Positions 18,774 through 26,939 of a stretch of DNA of 64,000 nt are shown here, piece by piece. The DNA is from Palsa-504 sp963808615 (GTDB lineage Bacteria; Actinomycetota; Actinomycetes; Streptosporangiales; Streptosporangiaceae). A program made the position numbers and the translations under genes. Within the stretch, counting starts at the first letter, position 1; each line of letters begins with the position of its first letter. The stretch covers positions 310,001-374,000 of the forward strand of contig CAWEGV010000011.1 in assembly GCA_963808615.1 (NCBI GenBank), given 5' to 3'. The notes beneath the pieces are model-generated. The model saw nothing but the letters and a program-made list of their open reading frames with translations, was not told the DNA's origin and did no database searches.

Positions 18774-21161
18774 TCACACGTAGCCCAGGCGCTGTAGCAG
18801 CCGCCAGGACACCCAGCCGGGCGGCACCGGAAGCCAGTAGGTGGCCAGCCGGGAGATGACCACCGCCGATACCGCCGCCCCGGAGGAGATGCCGATGCCG
18901 GTCAGGCCCGCTATCGCCGCGGCCTCGAATCCGCCCACGCCGCCGGGGGTCGGCGTGGCGGTCGCGACGACGGCGGCCGCCATGTACACCGCGCCTATCT
19001 TCGCGATGCTGGCCCCTCCGCCGAAGGCCTCGACCGAGGCGATCAGGGCGCCCACGTAGGCCAGGGTGACCAGGGCCGACCCGCCGAACAACATGGTCAG
19101 CCTGGCCGGGCTACGGGCCACCCGCCCCAGGCTGGCCAGGGATGACCGCAGTGGGGGCAGCACCTTCCTGGCCGCGAAATTGCGGCCCTGGCGGGTGGCG
19201 ATCACGATGCCGATGACCGCGGCCACGGCCGCCAGGACCGCCAGCAGCACGCTGCTGGACGGCAGGTGGAACGCCTTGCTCGCACCGCCGCGGCCCGCCC
19301 AGGCGAAGAAGATCACCAGGAGCACCAGGTGGACCAGGGCTCCGGTCAGCGAGTTGACCCCGACGGCGGCCACGCCAGCCGTCGGCTCGACGCCGGCTTT
19401 CTGCAGGAACCGCACGTTCAGCGCCATGCCGCCCACGTTGGCCGGCGATACCCGGTTGATGTACGAGGAGGCACCCTGGGTCAGCAGGGTGGGCCAGAAC
19501 GGGACCCGGACCAAGACGCCGCCGAGCAGTCCGATCGCGCTGGCCAGGTAGGTCAGCGCCGAGAAGGCGATGGCCACCAGGACCCAGGCCCACTGGGCCG
19601 ACTCCAGCACTGGCAACGGGTTGCCCACCTTGGCCAGCTGAGGAAGCAGGACGTAGTACACGCCGACCAGCGCGGCGATCGTCAGCAGGTTCCGTGGCCG
19701 CACCCGCTGCACGCGGACCAGCTCGGGATTTTCCAGGCCGCTGGCCGCGGCGGCCGCGGACCTGGTCCGGGTCAGCAGGCCGGCCTGCCGCTTGACGGCG
19801 TGCCGGGTGCCGGCCGACAGGGCCAGCGGCTGCAGCAACGGCACCGCAGGCGCCACTCCCTTGGCCCCCAGGACCTTGACCGCGGCGGACACCGCCCGGT
19901 CCTCGCCAACCAGGGTGGCCAGCGACGCCAGCAGTTCCGCCACGTCCAGGTCCAGCTGCCGTCGCGTGGCCGACAGCTCGGAGAAGCTGAAGTCGGCGAT
20001 CACGGGCCGGCCGTCCCGGCCGACCAGCACGTTCGCGGCCCGCAGCGAGCGATGGGCGAGTCCCGCCCGGTGCAGCCTGTCCACCTCGGCCCACAGCCGG
20101 ACGAGCAGCTCGTCGGTGATGTGTCCCGCCGCGAGCTGCTCCAGTGAGCTCCCGTCCACCCACTCCATGACCAGCAGCGCCGTATCGGCGTCGGCCTTGA
20201 TCACGCGGTCCACCCTGGGCACGGTCACCCCGGCCCGTTCGGCCATGACCCCGGCCAGGGCTTGGTGCTCGACCGCATGGAACAAGGACGCGGCCGGGCG
20301 GGTGTCGCCCACGTTCTTCAGCCGCACCGCCCGGTAGGCCCGGTACAGCAGGTCCGCGTCGCGCTGGTCGGAGCCCAGGGCCTTGATGAACCAGCGCTGC
20401 CCGGCCACGCCTGCCGCGGCGAACGGCCTGGCGCCCTTGGACTCGACATCAGCCGCCCAGGCCGACTCGGCCGGCAGGCCCGCGGCCCGCAGCGCCTCGG
20501 CGATCTCGTCGGCGCCGATCCGGCGGTCGGGTACGCCGAATGCCACCAGCACCGCGGCGCCCAGGGTCAGCCCGGTCGCGAAGGCCAGCAGCAGCTCCAT
20601 CGGCAGCACCGTGCCGGTGACCAGGCGCACCACCACGACCAGGAGCAGCGTGAGCCAGGCCGCCCGGCGCCACGGCCGGCTCAGCCAGGGCGAGGCGGCC
20701 ACGATCACCGCCACCGCACCCGCGATCAGCGCCGGCCCGGGAAACGCCGCGCTGGCCAGCCACGACCCGTGCGCCAGGTTGCCGGTGAGCGCAGCCGGAT
20801 GCCGGTCGCCGAGCAGCAGCAAGATCGCGGCCGTGACCCCGGCCGCGACCACGGCTCCCGCGGCCAGCCCGAGCAGCAGCCGATACCGGCGGTGCCAGAG
20901 CGTGGCCGCCACCACCAGCGCCGCGGCAGCCACGCACGCCATCTGCACGATGCCGGTCAGCACGTCGCTGGCCGGGCCGAATCCGATACCGCCCGCCGCC
21001 GCGTCCGGGCCGAGCAGCCAGCGTGCCGCGGCCTTCGACGCCACCAGCGACACCAGCAGCAGGATGCTCCCGGCGATCAGCCGGATCACGTCACCCGGGT
21101 GCCGGTACCGGGTGGACGGCACCAGCCGCCCCATGGCGACCGCGACCGGATGCCCGCTCAT
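18774..21161 (-). CDS. Kinase-like domain fused to LPG-synthase-type (YbhN) membrane domain
   Basis: The ATG at 21161 overlaps the PAP2 stop by four bases and gives 795 residues. Order: an N-terminal membrane region with about six to seven helices (residues 25-215); a cytoplasmic protein-kinase/RIO-like domain (about 230-470) with LLVMEWVDG, HRSLRAANVLV and IADFSFSE; then a C-terminal multi-helix LPG_synthase_TM/flippase-like domain containing NVGGMALNVRFLQKAGV and TPTPGGVGGFEAAAIAGL. The kinase HRD motif reads HRS and DFG reads DFS, so catalysis is doubtful. With PAP2 and a small membrane protein it suggests a lipid or polyprenol-phosphate transport unit in the envelope. Confidence 0.8.
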   Translation of the reverse strand: MSGHPVAVAMGRLVPSTRYRHPGDVIRLIAGSILLLVSLVASKAAARWLLGPDAAAGGIGFGPASDVLTGIVQMACVAAAALVVAATLWHRRYRLLLGLAAGAVVAAGVTAAILLLLGDRHPAALTGNLAHGSWLASAAFPGPALIAGAVAVIVAASPWLSRPWRRAAWLTLLLVVVVRLVTGTVLPMELLLAFATGLTLGAAVLVAFGVPDRRIGADEIAEALRAAGLPAESAWAADVESKGARPFAAAGVAGQRWFIKALGSDQRDADLLYRAYRAVRLKNVGDTRPAASLFHAVEHQALAGVMAERAGVTVPRVDRVIKADADTALLVMEWVDGSSLEQLAAGHITDELLVRLWAEVDRLHRAGLAHRSLRAANVLVGRDGRPVIADFSFSELSATRRQLDLDVAELLASLATLVGEDRAVSAAVKVLGAKGVAPAVPLLQPLALSAGTRHAVKRQAGLLTRTRSAAAAASGLENPELVRVQRVRPRNLLTIAALVGVYYVLLPQLAKVGNPLPVLESAQWAWVLVAIAFSALTYLASAIGLLGGVLVRVPFWPTLLTQGASSYINRVSPANVGGMALNVRFLQKAGVEPTAGVAAVGVNSLTGALVHLVLLVIFFAWAGRGGASKAFHLPSSSVLLAVLAAVAAVIGIVIATRQGRNFAARKVLPPLRSSLASLGRVARSPARLTMLFGGSALVTLAYVGALIASVEAFGGGASIAKIGAVYMAAAVVATATPTPGGVGGFEAAAIAGLTGIGISSGAAVSAVVISRLATYWLPVPPGWVSWRLLQRLGYV

Positions 21162-21910
21162 GGCCCGTCGGCCCGCTGGGCCGGATCCGGCACGTGCGCG
21201 CGGGCGTGACCCGGAGCGCCGCCCGCCCGGCGCGGCTGCCAGCGCCGCTGGAGCCCGTCCACCACCACCGCGGCCAGCAGCGCGCACGACGTCCCGAGCA
21301 GGATCCCGGCCACGGCGTCGGACAGCCAGTGGGCGGCCAGATAGGCGCGCGAGGCCGCCATCAGGATCGAGAAGCCCACCGCGGCCGCGCCCCACGCCAC
21401 CCGGCGCCGCCCCGGGGGCACCAGCGCGATGACCGCCGCGACGACGGTGACCGAGGCGGCGATGGCGTGCCCGGAGGGGAACGACGCCCCGCTCGTGGCC
21501 ACCAGCGCTCCGGGCGGCCTGGTCCGGTCGTAGGCGTTCTTCAGCGTGCCGATCAGGACCTCCGACAACACCACGGCCGCGACGAACGCGGCCATGTGCC
21601 ACCACCTGCGGCGCAGCGCCAAGTATCCGGCGATGGCGATCCGGACCGGCAGCGTCACGTACACCAGCCCGAGCAGGTTGAAGAACTTGGCGATCACCGT
21701 GACCGGCGCCGACCGGCCCGAGACCATGAGCCGCAGCCACGCGTCGTCGACTCGCTGGATGTGGGCCAGGATGCCGTGGTCGGCGACCACGGCGAAGGCC
21801 ACCGCGGTGAGCGCCAGCACCGCGGCGGTGACCGCGGTGTCCCGTCTCGGGGCGCCCAGGATGGCCTCCTCCGGCCTCCTGGGCGCCGCTCGCCGGGTCA
21901 GCCTGGACAT
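21158..21910 (-). CDS. PAP2-family membrane phosphatase
   Basis: A 250-residue integral membrane protein. The three PAP2 phosphatase motifs are present: KNAYDRTRPPG, FPSGHAIAAS and SRAYLAAHWLSD, with the catalytic His residues intact. About six membrane helices are predicted around them. Such enzymes dephosphorylate phosphatidic acid or undecaprenyl pyrophosphate on the outer membrane face. It is translationally coupled to the kinase-flippase gene (ATGA) and overlaps the preceding small membrane protein by 13 bases, so the three should act together on a lipid carrier. Confidence 0.87.
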   Translation of the reverse strand: MSRLTRRAAPRRPEEAILGAPRRDTAVTAAVLALTAVAFAVVADHGILAHIQRVDDAWLRLMVSGRSAPVTVIAKFFNLLGLVYVTLPVRIAIAGYLALRRRWWHMAAFVAAVVLSEVLIGTLKNAYDRTRPPGALVATSGASFPSGHAIAASVTVVAAVIALVPPGRRRVAWGAAAVGFSILMAASRAYLAAHWLSDAVAGILLGTSCALLAAVVVDGLQRRWQPRRAGGAPGHARAHVPDPAQRADGP

Positions 21911-22197
21911 GCCGCGTCCCGCCCGCACAACGCCAGGCCCTCGGTGTCCTGGACGTGGTTCACCAGAGCGGCCCGGCGCCACGGCGTGATCTCGGAGAAC
22001 ACGAAGGCGAAAGCCACGATGAGCACCGCGAGCAGGAGCCACGCCGTGGTGCTGACGGCGATGGGATGCGGCAGCGGCGGCGGCGCACCGGTCGGGCGGC
22101 GCTGGCGGCGTGTTCCGTGGACGTGAGCGCTCCCCGGCTGGCCGGCGGACGCTGCGGGTCTCGGTGGCGCCGGGGTGCGCTCTGCGCTCTCAGTCAT
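21898..22197 (-). CDS. Small single-pass membrane protein
   Basis: A 99-residue product from the ATG at 22197 (a start 24 bases earlier is also possible). The first ~45 residues are Pro/Ala/Arg-rich and look disordered; one hydrophobic helix (TTAWLLLAVLIVAFAFVFS) follows, then a short tail with two Cys (LCGRDAACPG) that could pair or bind a metal. It overlaps the PAP2 start and is probably the first gene of that operon. Function is unknown. Confidence 0.55.
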   Translation of the reverse strand: MTESAERTPAPPRPAASAGQPGSAHVHGTRRQRRPTGAPPPLPHPIAVSTTAWLLLAVLIVAFAFVFSEITPWRRAALVNHVQDTEGLALCGRDAACPG

Positions 22198-22303
22198 GAC
22201 ATACGCGGCCTTCCCAGGCAAACGCCGCAGTGTGCCGCCGTGTCATCGCCGCGGTGTGTTCTCATCATGCCCCGGCCGCCCCGCACAGGCTAGTGAGGGG
22301 GAA

Positions 22304-22335
22304 GGCGGGCCATCCGGCGGTGGCCAAGGCCCGCC
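22304..22335 (-). terminator. Hairpin downstream of the cupin gene
   Basis: GGCGGGCC (22304-22311) and GGCCCGCC (22328-22335) form a perfect eight-pair stem with a 16-base loop, starting 11 bases after the cupin stop on the minus strand. It lacks a U-run, as many actinobacterial terminators do. Confidence 0.45.
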
Positions 22336-22345
22336 CCGCGTGGCG

Positions 22346-22705
22346 TCAGGTCCTGGCGTAGTTGCTGGCTCCGTACCAGTCGACCACGACCACGGGCTCG
22401 TCCCCCACCACCCAGGCGTCGTGGCCCTGGGGGAGGGCGGTAACGTCGCCGGGCCCGGCGTCGAACTCCGAGCCGTCGGCCATGACGACATGCAGGGTGC
22501 CCTGCACGTGGTACTGGAAGTGCGGCGCCTCGCACAGCTCGGTGCCGGCCAGCGGCTTGACGTGGTCGGACCAGCGCCAGCCGGGCTGCAGGGTGAGCCG
22601 GCCGATGCCGGCGCCGCCGATCCGTATCAGGTCCAGCGTGCCCCGCTCGAACTCCCGGCTCTCATCGGGTACGGCGAAGGTCTTCTGCTCTGCCTTGGCG
22701 GTCAT
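22346..22705 (-). CDS. Cupin-domain protein
   Basis: A 119-residue single-domain cupin. It starts after an AAAGGAGAG ribosome binding site. The beta-barrel pattern includes WRWSDHVKPLAG, HFQYHVQGTLHVVMADGSEFDAGPGD and ALPQGHDAWVVGDEP; His residues in these strands are potential metal ligands, although the canonical G-x5-HxH motif is degenerate. Proteins of this type sense or modify small molecules. It is divergent from a large BTAD regulator and carries the tandem TTGCAG element in its promoter, so it is a probable target of that regulator. Confidence 0.8.
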   Translation of the reverse strand: MTAKAEQKTFAVPDESREFERGTLDLIRIGGAGIGRLTLQPGWRWSDHVKPLAGTELCEAPHFQYHVQGTLHVVMADGSEFDAGPGDVTALPQGHDAWVVGDEPVVVVDWYGASNYART

Positions 22706-22762
22706 CGGGTCTCTCCTTTGCTCATTACCTGTCGGTCTGGCTATCAGCCTGGCCGGGACCGG

Positions 22763-22779
22763 TTGCAGTCTCCTTGCAG
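22763..22779. promoter_or_regulatory. TTGCAG-N5-TTGCAG direct repeat (copy 1)
   Basis: Two TTGCAG hexamers start 11 bases apart (22763 and 22774), one helical turn, the spacing used by SARP/BTAD-type regulators that bind as side-by-side monomers. It lies 57 bases upstream of the cupin start and 48 bases upstream of the BTAD regulator. The same element occurs at 28397-28413. Confidence 0.6.
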
Positions 22780-22811
22780 CGGGGACCGCTGTGGCGGCTT
22801 CGGTCCCCGCT
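22778..22811. promoter_or_regulatory. 11-bp perfect inverted repeat in the BTAD promoter
   Basis: AGCGGGGACCG (22778-22788) and CGGTCCCCGCT (22801-22811) are exact reverse complements with a 12-base spacer. The right arm ends 16 bases before the BTAD regulator ATG, and the left arm overlaps the second TTGCAG unit by two bases. It may be an operator for a second factor or a 5' UTR hairpin. Confidence 0.5.
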
Positions 22812-22827
22812 GAGGTTTGATACCTGC

Positions 22828-25800
22828 ATGAAGTCGCTGGCGGTTCGGGTGCTGAGTGATTTCGGCGTGGACGGCATCGAGCCGCAGGCCCTGGGCAGCA
22901 GGAAGGGCAGGCTGGCGCTGTGCGCGCTGGCCCTGGCCGGGGGCCAGGCGGTGCCGGCCGACGTGCTGGCCGACACGCTGTGGGGCGACGCGCCGCCGGC
23001 CCGCCCCGACGATCAGCTGGCCGTGCTGGTCAGCCGGCTGCGGTCGGTGCTGGGCCGGGAGCGCATCCAGCATCACGACCACGGGTACCTGCTGGTCTGC
23101 GACTGGCTCGATGCCTCAGAGCTGGCCGCGCTGACCGAGGAGATGGAACGCCGGCGCGCCGCGGGGAACGTGCTGGGTGCGGGCGCCGCCGCCCGGGTCG
23201 CGCTGTCGCTGCTGCGCGGCTACGGGCTGCCCGCCGTGCCCGGCGAGTGGGCGCAGCTCAAGCTGGCCGAGCTGGACCGTCTGGCCGGGCAGGCCCGGCG
23301 GATGGCGGCCACGGTGCTGCTCGAGGCCGGAGACTGGATGGCCGCCGCCGACGCCGCGGCCGCCGCGGTGGAGCACGACGGATACGACGAGGCAGCGCTG
23401 CGGGTGCTGCTGCGCGCCTACGTCTCCGGCGGCCGGGCGGCCGCGGCCCTGGCCGCCTACGCCCAGGCCCGGGAGCGGCTCGCCGACGACCTCGGCGCCG
23501 ATCCTTCTCCCGAGACGGTCGCCCTGTACACCGCCATCTTGCGCGGTGAGCTGCCGTCCCTGCCGCTGGCTGCCGCCCGCGGCGCCGCCGGCCTGGTCGG
23601 CCGCGACGAAGAACTGGCCTACCTCGACACGGTGGCGTTGCGGGCCCGCGACGGCTCGACCGAGATCGTCGTGGTCGACGGGGAGGCCGGCATCGGCAAG
23701 ACCGCGTTGCTCCGCGCCTGGGCCGGCCAGCGGGCCGCGGCCGGCGACACCGTGCTGATGGCCTCGTGCGGTCAGCTTGACCAGGCCATGCCGCTGGATG
23801 CGCTGCTGGCCGCGCTCGCGTCCCTGCTGCGCCGGCTCGGGCCCGACGCCACCGCCGACCTGCTGGCCCAGGACGCACCGACGCTCGCGCCCCTGCTCGG
23901 CACCGAGCCCGGCGACCCGCCAGGCTCCGGCCCGAGGCCGGAGCCGATCCTGGCCGACAACATGCTCGGCCCGGCGGTGCTGTACGCGGCGCTGGTTCGG
24001 GTCATCGGGCGCATCGCCGAGCGTGGCCCGCTGATGGTGGTGATCGACGACGCGCACCTGGCCGGGCGGGCCCTGTCGAACTGGCTGAGCTTCGCGCAGC
24101 GGCAGCGCATGCGCGCGCTGGTCGTGGCCGCGGTCCGGTCCGGACAGGGCCCGTCCATGCCCGCCAGCGCGCTCGTGCACCTCGGCCTGCTCGGGCGCGA
24201 GGCCGCGGCCGAGCTGGTGGGACCGGCCCGGGCCGATGAGCTGTACGAGCGGTCCAAGGGCAATCCGCTGTTCCTGACCGAGCTGGCCCAGCAGGCGGCC
24301 AGGACCGAGCTGCCTGCCTCGCTGGTCGAGTCGGTATCGTCGCGGTGCGACGAGCTGGGCCCGGCCGGTGCCCTGCTGCGCGCGGCCTCGGTGATCGGCC
24401 CTGAGCTGGACATCGAACTGCTCGCCGCGCTGCTCGGCCGGCCCGTGGTGGACCTGCTGGATGACGCCGAGCAGGCCGCGGCCGCGCAGCTGCTGGCCAC
24501 CGACGGCGGGACGTTCAGGTTCCGGCACGAGCTGGTGCGGGAAGCGCTGGCCGCCAGCGCGACCCCGGGCCGGGCCGCGCTGCTGCACCGGCAGGCAGGG
24601 CGGGTGCTGGCCCGTCAGCCGTACGCCGACCCGGCCCTGGTGGCGCACCACGCCCGGCTGGGCGGCGACCTCGAGCTGGCCTCCAGGTCGCTGCGCGTCG
24701 CGGCTGAGCGGGCCGCCGAGCGGTTCGACCACGCGGCCGCCGAGGCCCTGCTGGACGACGCCCTGCGGCTGCATCCGGGCCCCGAGGGCTGGCTGGAACG
24801 GGCCCGGGTGCGCACCCTCCGGCGCCGTTACGGCGAGGCCCTGTCCGACGTAGAGCGGGCCACGGCGGCCGGGCCCGCTGCCCTGGAGGTCGGCGCGTGG
24901 GCGTGCTACTTCGACCGTCGCTTCGCCCAGGCCGCCCAGTTCGCCGCGGACGGCGCGCTGGCCGCGGCCGATGCGGCCGGCCGGTCACGCTGCCTGGCGG
25001 TCGGCGGCCGGACCCGGCACGCCGCCGGCGACCTGGCCCAGGCCGAACTGCTGCTCGGCGAGGCCTTCTCGCTGGCCGAGGGCACCGACCGGGTGACGGC
25101 GGCGGCGTGGCTGGGGGTGCTCAGAGCTCACCAGAGCCGGACCGAGGAGGCCTTGGCCCTGCTGCGCCCGGCCGCCCGCGCCGCCGAGGGGGTGGCGCAC
25201 ACCGCGGCGACCCTGCACGCGCTGCTGTTCTCCGGGCACGCGCACGCCGTGGCCGGCCGCCCGGACCTGGCCCTGGACACCTTCGCCCGCTACACGGCAG
25301 AGGCCGAACGCCGGCAGGTGCCCAGGTTCACCGGCCGCGCGGTGAACTTCGCCGGCTGGGTGCTCCGCAATCTGGGCGCCGCCGGTCAGGCCCATGATCG
25401 TCATCTCGAAGCCCTGGAGCTGGGACAGCGCGGCGAGGGTATCCCCGAGCTCACCATCGCCGCGCTGGAGGACCTGGCCGAGCAGTGCCTGGAGGCCGGT
25501 GATCCGGACGCCGCGCGGGCCCGCCTCGCCGAAGCCCGGGCCCTGCTGACCGGAGACCTGGTCTTCGGCTGGCGGCTGGATCTCAGGCACCAGCTGATCT
25601 GCGGAAGGCTGGCGCTGCTGCGCGGCGACGCGGAGTCGGCGCTGGCCACCGCGGGCGCGCTCGAATCACGCGCGGCCGCCCTGGGCGTGCCGCGTTACGT
25701 CAGCACGGCCCGCGTGCTGACCCACCGGGCCCGCCGGGCGCTGAACCAGCCCGTCGACCTCGACGCGGCCGCGGGGGACCTGGATCGCGTCGAGCGGTCG

Positions 25801-25980
25801 GTCGCGGTCGAGGCCTGGTGGTGGACCGGCGAGACCGCGGCCGATCTCGCCGTCCCGGCCTGGCTGGACGTCGCGGCCGGTCGGGCCGAGCGGCTGGCCC
25901 GCCAGGCCGGCGAGCACGCGGACGTGCTGCGGCGGGCGGCGGCCCGGCGCCTGGACGACTGGCGGTCCCGGGCCGGCTGA
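22828..25980 (+). CDS. BTAD/SARP-type regulator with ATPase and TPR domains
   Basis: A 1050-residue regulator. Residues 1-90 form an OmpR-type winged-helix DNA-binding domain (VRVLSDFGVDG, then QLAVLVSRLRSVLG), 95-240 the bacterial transcriptional activation domain (BTAD), about 255-560 an AAA/STAND ATPase with Walker A GEAGIGKT (~285-292) and a VVIDDAH Walker B, and the rest Ala/Leu-rich TPR-like helices. This is the AfsR/large-SARP layout, without a C-terminal LuxR domain. Such proteins activate metabolic or antibiotic genes by binding direct repeats 11 bases apart. Repeats of that type lie upstream of the divergent cupin gene and of the SnoaL operon, which are its likely targets. Confidence 0.85.
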   Translation: MKSLAVRVLSDFGVDGIEPQALGSRKGRLALCALALAGGQAVPADVLADTLWGDAPPARPDDQLAVLVSRLRSVLGRERIQHHDHGYLLVCDWLDASELAALTEEMERRRAAGNVLGAGAAARVALSLLRGYGLPAVPGEWAQLKLAELDRLAGQARRMAATVLLEAGDWMAAADAAAAAVEHDGYDEAALRVLLRAYVSGGRAAAALAAYAQARERLADDLGADPSPETVALYTAILRGELPSLPLAAARGAAGLVGRDEELAYLDTVALRARDGSTEIVVVDGEAGIGKTALLRAWAGQRAAAGDTVLMASCGQLDQAMPLDALLAALASLLRRLGPDATADLLAQDAPTLAPLLGTEPGDPPGSGPRPEPILADNMLGPAVLYAALVRVIGRIAERGPLMVVIDDAHLAGRALSNWLSFAQRQRMRALVVAAVRSGQGPSMPASALVHLGLLGREAAAELVGPARADELYERSKGNPLFLTELAQQAARTELPASLVESVSSRCDELGPAGALLRAASVIGPELDIELLAALLGRPVVDLLDDAEQAAAAQLLATDGGTFRFRHELVREALAASATPGRAALLHRQAGRVLARQPYADPALVAHHARLGGDLELASRSLRVAAERAAERFDHAAAEALLDDALRLHPGPEGWLERARVRTLRRRYGEALSDVERATAAGPAALEVGAWACYFDRRFAQAAQFAADGALAAADAAGRSRCLAVGGRTRHAAGDLAQAELLLGEAFSLAEGTDRVTAAAWLGVLRAHQSRTEEALALLRPAARAAEGVAHTAATLHALLFSGHAHAVAGRPDLALDTFARYTAEAERRQVPRFTGRAVNFAGWVLRNLGAAGQAHDRHLEALELGQRGEGIPELTIAALEDLAEQCLEAGDPDAARARLAEARALLTGDLVFGWRLDLRHQLICGRLALLRGDAESALATAGALESRAAALGVPRYVSTARVLTHRARRALNQPVDLDAAAGDLDRVERSVAVEAWWWTGETAADLAVPAWLDVAAGRAERLARQAGEHADVLRRAAARRLDDWRSRAG

Positions 25981-26003
25981 GCCGATGTGCCTGCGGGCTG
26001 GCC

Positions 26004-26939
26004 TCAGCGGGCCATGAGCACCAGCATGGACACCACCAGCGGGCCCATCCCCGTCACGGCCGCCTCCGCGGCCTGCCGGAGCTCGGCCTGCCGGGCGGCG
26101 GGCAGCGAGCACATGAACGGTGCGGCATGGGCCATGCCGAGCCGCCAGGCCGCGAGCTGGGCCGGGTTGGACAGCCCGGTATCGACCGTGACCCTCAGCA
26201 GCCGCACGTCGGCGAACCCGGCGGAGGCGCAGTCCCGGCCCAGCGCGGCCGGGTCACTGGCCCACGGCTCGGCGTCCCGCTTGAACGTGACGTACCACGG
26301 GGGAGGCCGGTAGCCGAACGAGCCGAGTACGTCATCGACCGCCGCCTTGGCCGGGTGGCTCCAGCCCGGCGCGAACGAGCTGGCGGCCAGTACCGCCGAT
26401 ACCCGGCGTGCCTCGTTCAGGCCAGCGGCGGGACGATCCAGGTGGCCCAGGCAGAATGCGGCCAGCGCCAGGTCGAAGCGGCCGTCGCGGAACGGCAGCG
26501 CGGTGGCGTCGGCCGCCACCGGATGCAGATCCGCGCCGCACCGGCGCAGCATGCCGGGGGCGAAGTCGGCCGACACCACCGACCTGGCCCCGGCGGCCAG
26601 GGCGGCCCTCCCGGCCACCCCGGTCCCCGCGCCCAGGTCCAGCACCCGCTGGCCCGCAAGCCGCTGGCCCGCCAGCCGCCGGCCCGCCGGCCAGACCTCG
26701 GTCGGCACATCGGCGGCGCAGGCCACCAGCGCGCGGGCCAGGCTCGCGTAGAGCCGCTCGGGACCCGCGGCCCATAGCGGCGCGGCCTCCTCGTAGGCGG
26801 CCCGTCCGTCCGCGCTCAGTTTGTCTGCCTTCCTCGCGGGCGCTGCGCTGGCTTCGGAAGGCGGGTCCTCGGCGCCGGGGCACCGCTGCGGCCCTCCGGG
26901 TCCTCGCGGCGCTGGGCCCGGCGCCTGCGGCGCCTTCAT
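26004..26939 (-). CDS. Class I SAM-dependent methyltransferase
   Basis: A 311-residue protein whose ATG overlaps the phosphotransferase stop (ATGA). After a ~45-residue Pro/Ala-rich disordered start, the Rossmann methyltransferase core is clear: VLDLGAGTGVAGRAAL (motif I), SADFAPGML, ADATALPFRDGRFDLALAAF and a final GFADVRLLRV segment. The methyl acceptor is unknown. It is the last gene of a SnoaL-phosphotransferase-methyltransferase unit, the kind of small-molecule tailoring combination seen in secondary metabolism. Confidence 0.82.
   Translation of the reverse strand: MKAPQAPGPAPRGPGGPQRCPGAEDPPSEASAAPARKADKLSADGRAAYEEAAPLWAAGPERLYASLARALVACAADVPTEVWPAGRRLAGQRLAGQRVLDLGAGTGVAGRAALAAGARSVVSADFAPGMLRRCGADLHPVAADATALPFRDGRFDLALAAFCLGHLDRPAAGLNEARRVSAVLAASSFAPGWSHPAKAAVDDVLGSFGYRPPPWYVTFKRDAEPWASDPAALGRDCASAGFADVRLLRVTVDTGLSNPAQLAAWRLGMAHAAPFMCSLPAARQAELRQAAEAAVTGMGPLVVSMLVLMAR

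Noticed and set aside
18774..21740. A single 988-residue reading from 21740 through the kinase-flippase gene
   Set aside because: Its first 193 residues read antisense-like Gly/Arg-rich sequence overlapping the PAP2 gene; the ATG at 21161 overlapping the PAP2 stop gives a clean domain start.
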